64,000 nucleotides of DNA from Verrucomicrobiales bacterium. GTDB taxonomy: Bacteria; Verrucomicrobiota; Verrucomicrobiia; Verrucomicrobiales; DEV007. Under the pieces are notes generated by a model. It saw only the letters and a list, made by a program, of their open reading frames with translations. It was not told the origin of the DNA and did not search any database. The position numbers and the translations under genes are program-made. Positions within the stretch are counted from its first letter, which is position 1. Each line of letters starts with the position of its first letter. The DNA lies in the NCBI GenBank assembly GCA_029212615.1, contig JARGPJ010000015.1, forward strand, positions 1-64,000, written 5' to 3'. Shown in pieces: positions 63,607 to 64,000 of this stretch.

Positions 63607-64000
63607 TTAGAGGGATGCGGTCGGAGTCTCTGCTTCAGATTCTTTCTCTTGGCTGAGAGGCTCGATCGTTTCGTTGGAACCTGGTTCGGTGGCGTCGGAG
63701 GAAAAGTAGTCCGCAAGTCTTTCCACCTGAAATCCCCAACCGATCGTTTCGTGTTCTTCCTGGCCGTCGTGCCGGAAGCTGACCTGAACCCCGCATTGGT
63801 CAAGTCGAAGTCGTTGCGGGATCTGATAGGAGAGAAGACCTGTCAGGGGATCAAATTCGTGGGGCACCTTGCCGAAGCCGCTGATGCGCATCGAGAGGCT
63901 TTCCGTATCGAGATCGGTTAGTTTTGATAAATCGACTTCAATGAGCGGGAGGCGGTTGCCGATCGTCGAGCCGTCGGGAGGTCTCACCGTGACGAGCGGG
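63607..64000 (-). CDS. Partial gene at the window edge, beta-rich domain
   Basis: The frame is open from the window end (64000) to the stop at 63607, so only the C-terminal 131 or so residues are present. It reads PLVTVRPPDGSTIGNRLPLI then DLSKLTDLDTESLSMRISGF, LTGLLSYQIPQRLRLDQCGV and a Glu-rich tail (QEKESEAETPTASL), resembling an Ig-like or carbohydrate-binding sheet followed by a disordered end. The start lies outside the window, so neither domain order nor signal can be judged. It ends 23 bp upstream of the ffh start and may be in its operon. I do not recognise the family. Confidence 0.6.
   Translation of the reverse strand, partial: PLVTVRPPDGSTIGNRLPLIEVDLSKLTDLDTESLSMRISGFGKVPHEFDPLTGLLSYQIPQRLRLDQCGVQVSFRHDGQEEHETIGWGFQVERLADYFSSDATEPGSNETIEPLSQEKESEAETPTASL

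Overview
The window reads as a GC-rich (by eye), gene-dense chromosomal segment from a member of the PVC superphylum, most likely Verrucomicrobiota. Several things point there together: PSCyt1/DUF1549/DUF1553 and DUF1501 protein pairs, a membrane-bound-dehydrogenase/haem fusion preceded by an SGNH-like protein, a sulfatase and a DUF1080-like protein, a Minf_1886-family protein, and a mutagenesis cassette whose upstream palindrome fits the Verrucomicrobia-type LexA box (TGTTC-N4-GAACA). I see no phage, IS element, CRISPR array, rRNA or tRNA. The window starts just before a small membrane protein and ends inside a partial gene.

Layout. 0-13 kb: small envelope proteins (DUF2752, an OmpA-like anchored protein), a degenerate SGNH protein overlapping a large haem-binding dehydrogenase, a GH75 chitosanase-like protein, an FAH-family hydrolase, an NlpC/P60 hydrolase, a glycine-zipper protein, an Ldh2-type oxidoreductase, a sulfatase and a secreted DUF1080-like protein. 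13.3-18.8 kb: the SOS mutagenesis cassette imuA-imuB-dnaE2 under a candidate LexA operator. 18.8-27.4 kb: a rhodanese, the PSCyt/PSD1 and DUF1501 pair behind a good sigma70-like promoter, an OsmC protein, a Cys-rich membrane protein, a glycosyltransferase and a photolyase. 27.5-30 kb: dnaX-ebfC plus a small monooxygenase. 30-38 kb: a 1436-residue hybrid sensor kinase, a pilin-like protein with a possible frameshift, a parvulin isomerase and a membrane guanylate/adenylate cyclase. 38-42.4 kb: Minf_1886, an M16 peptidase and a Gfo/Idh/MocA oxidoreductase. 42.4-49.8 kb: an RND efflux operon preceded by a HupE-like membrane protein. 49.8-55.2 kb: a five-gene minus-strand run (SGNH esterase, SHD1-like, GHL10, duplicated-domain lipoprotein, DUF4126). 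55.3-58.4 kb: mgtE, a HIT protein and an rRNA methyltransferase. 58.7-64 kb: a PAS-rich hybrid kinase ending in a 14-bp tandem repeat, ffh, and a truncated gene.

Themes. Two DNA-damage functions (ImuA/ImuB/DnaE2 translesion synthesis and photolyase) sit among genes for degrading sulfated or amino polysaccharides (sulfatase, GH75, GHL10, DUF1080-like, PSCyt/DUF1501), signalling (two very large hybrid kinases and a cyclase) and core functions (dnaX, ffh, ebfC). Genes are packed tightly: four convergent pairs share or abut stop codons, and several co-directional genes overlap by 4-8 bp. The observations I rate most worth checking are the LexA-like operator, the T6 frameshift in the pilin gene, the 14-bp minisatellite at the kinase stop codon, the overlapping convergent stops, and the degenerate HupE-like protein joined to an RND pump. 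I did not find a clearly new defence or mobile system.
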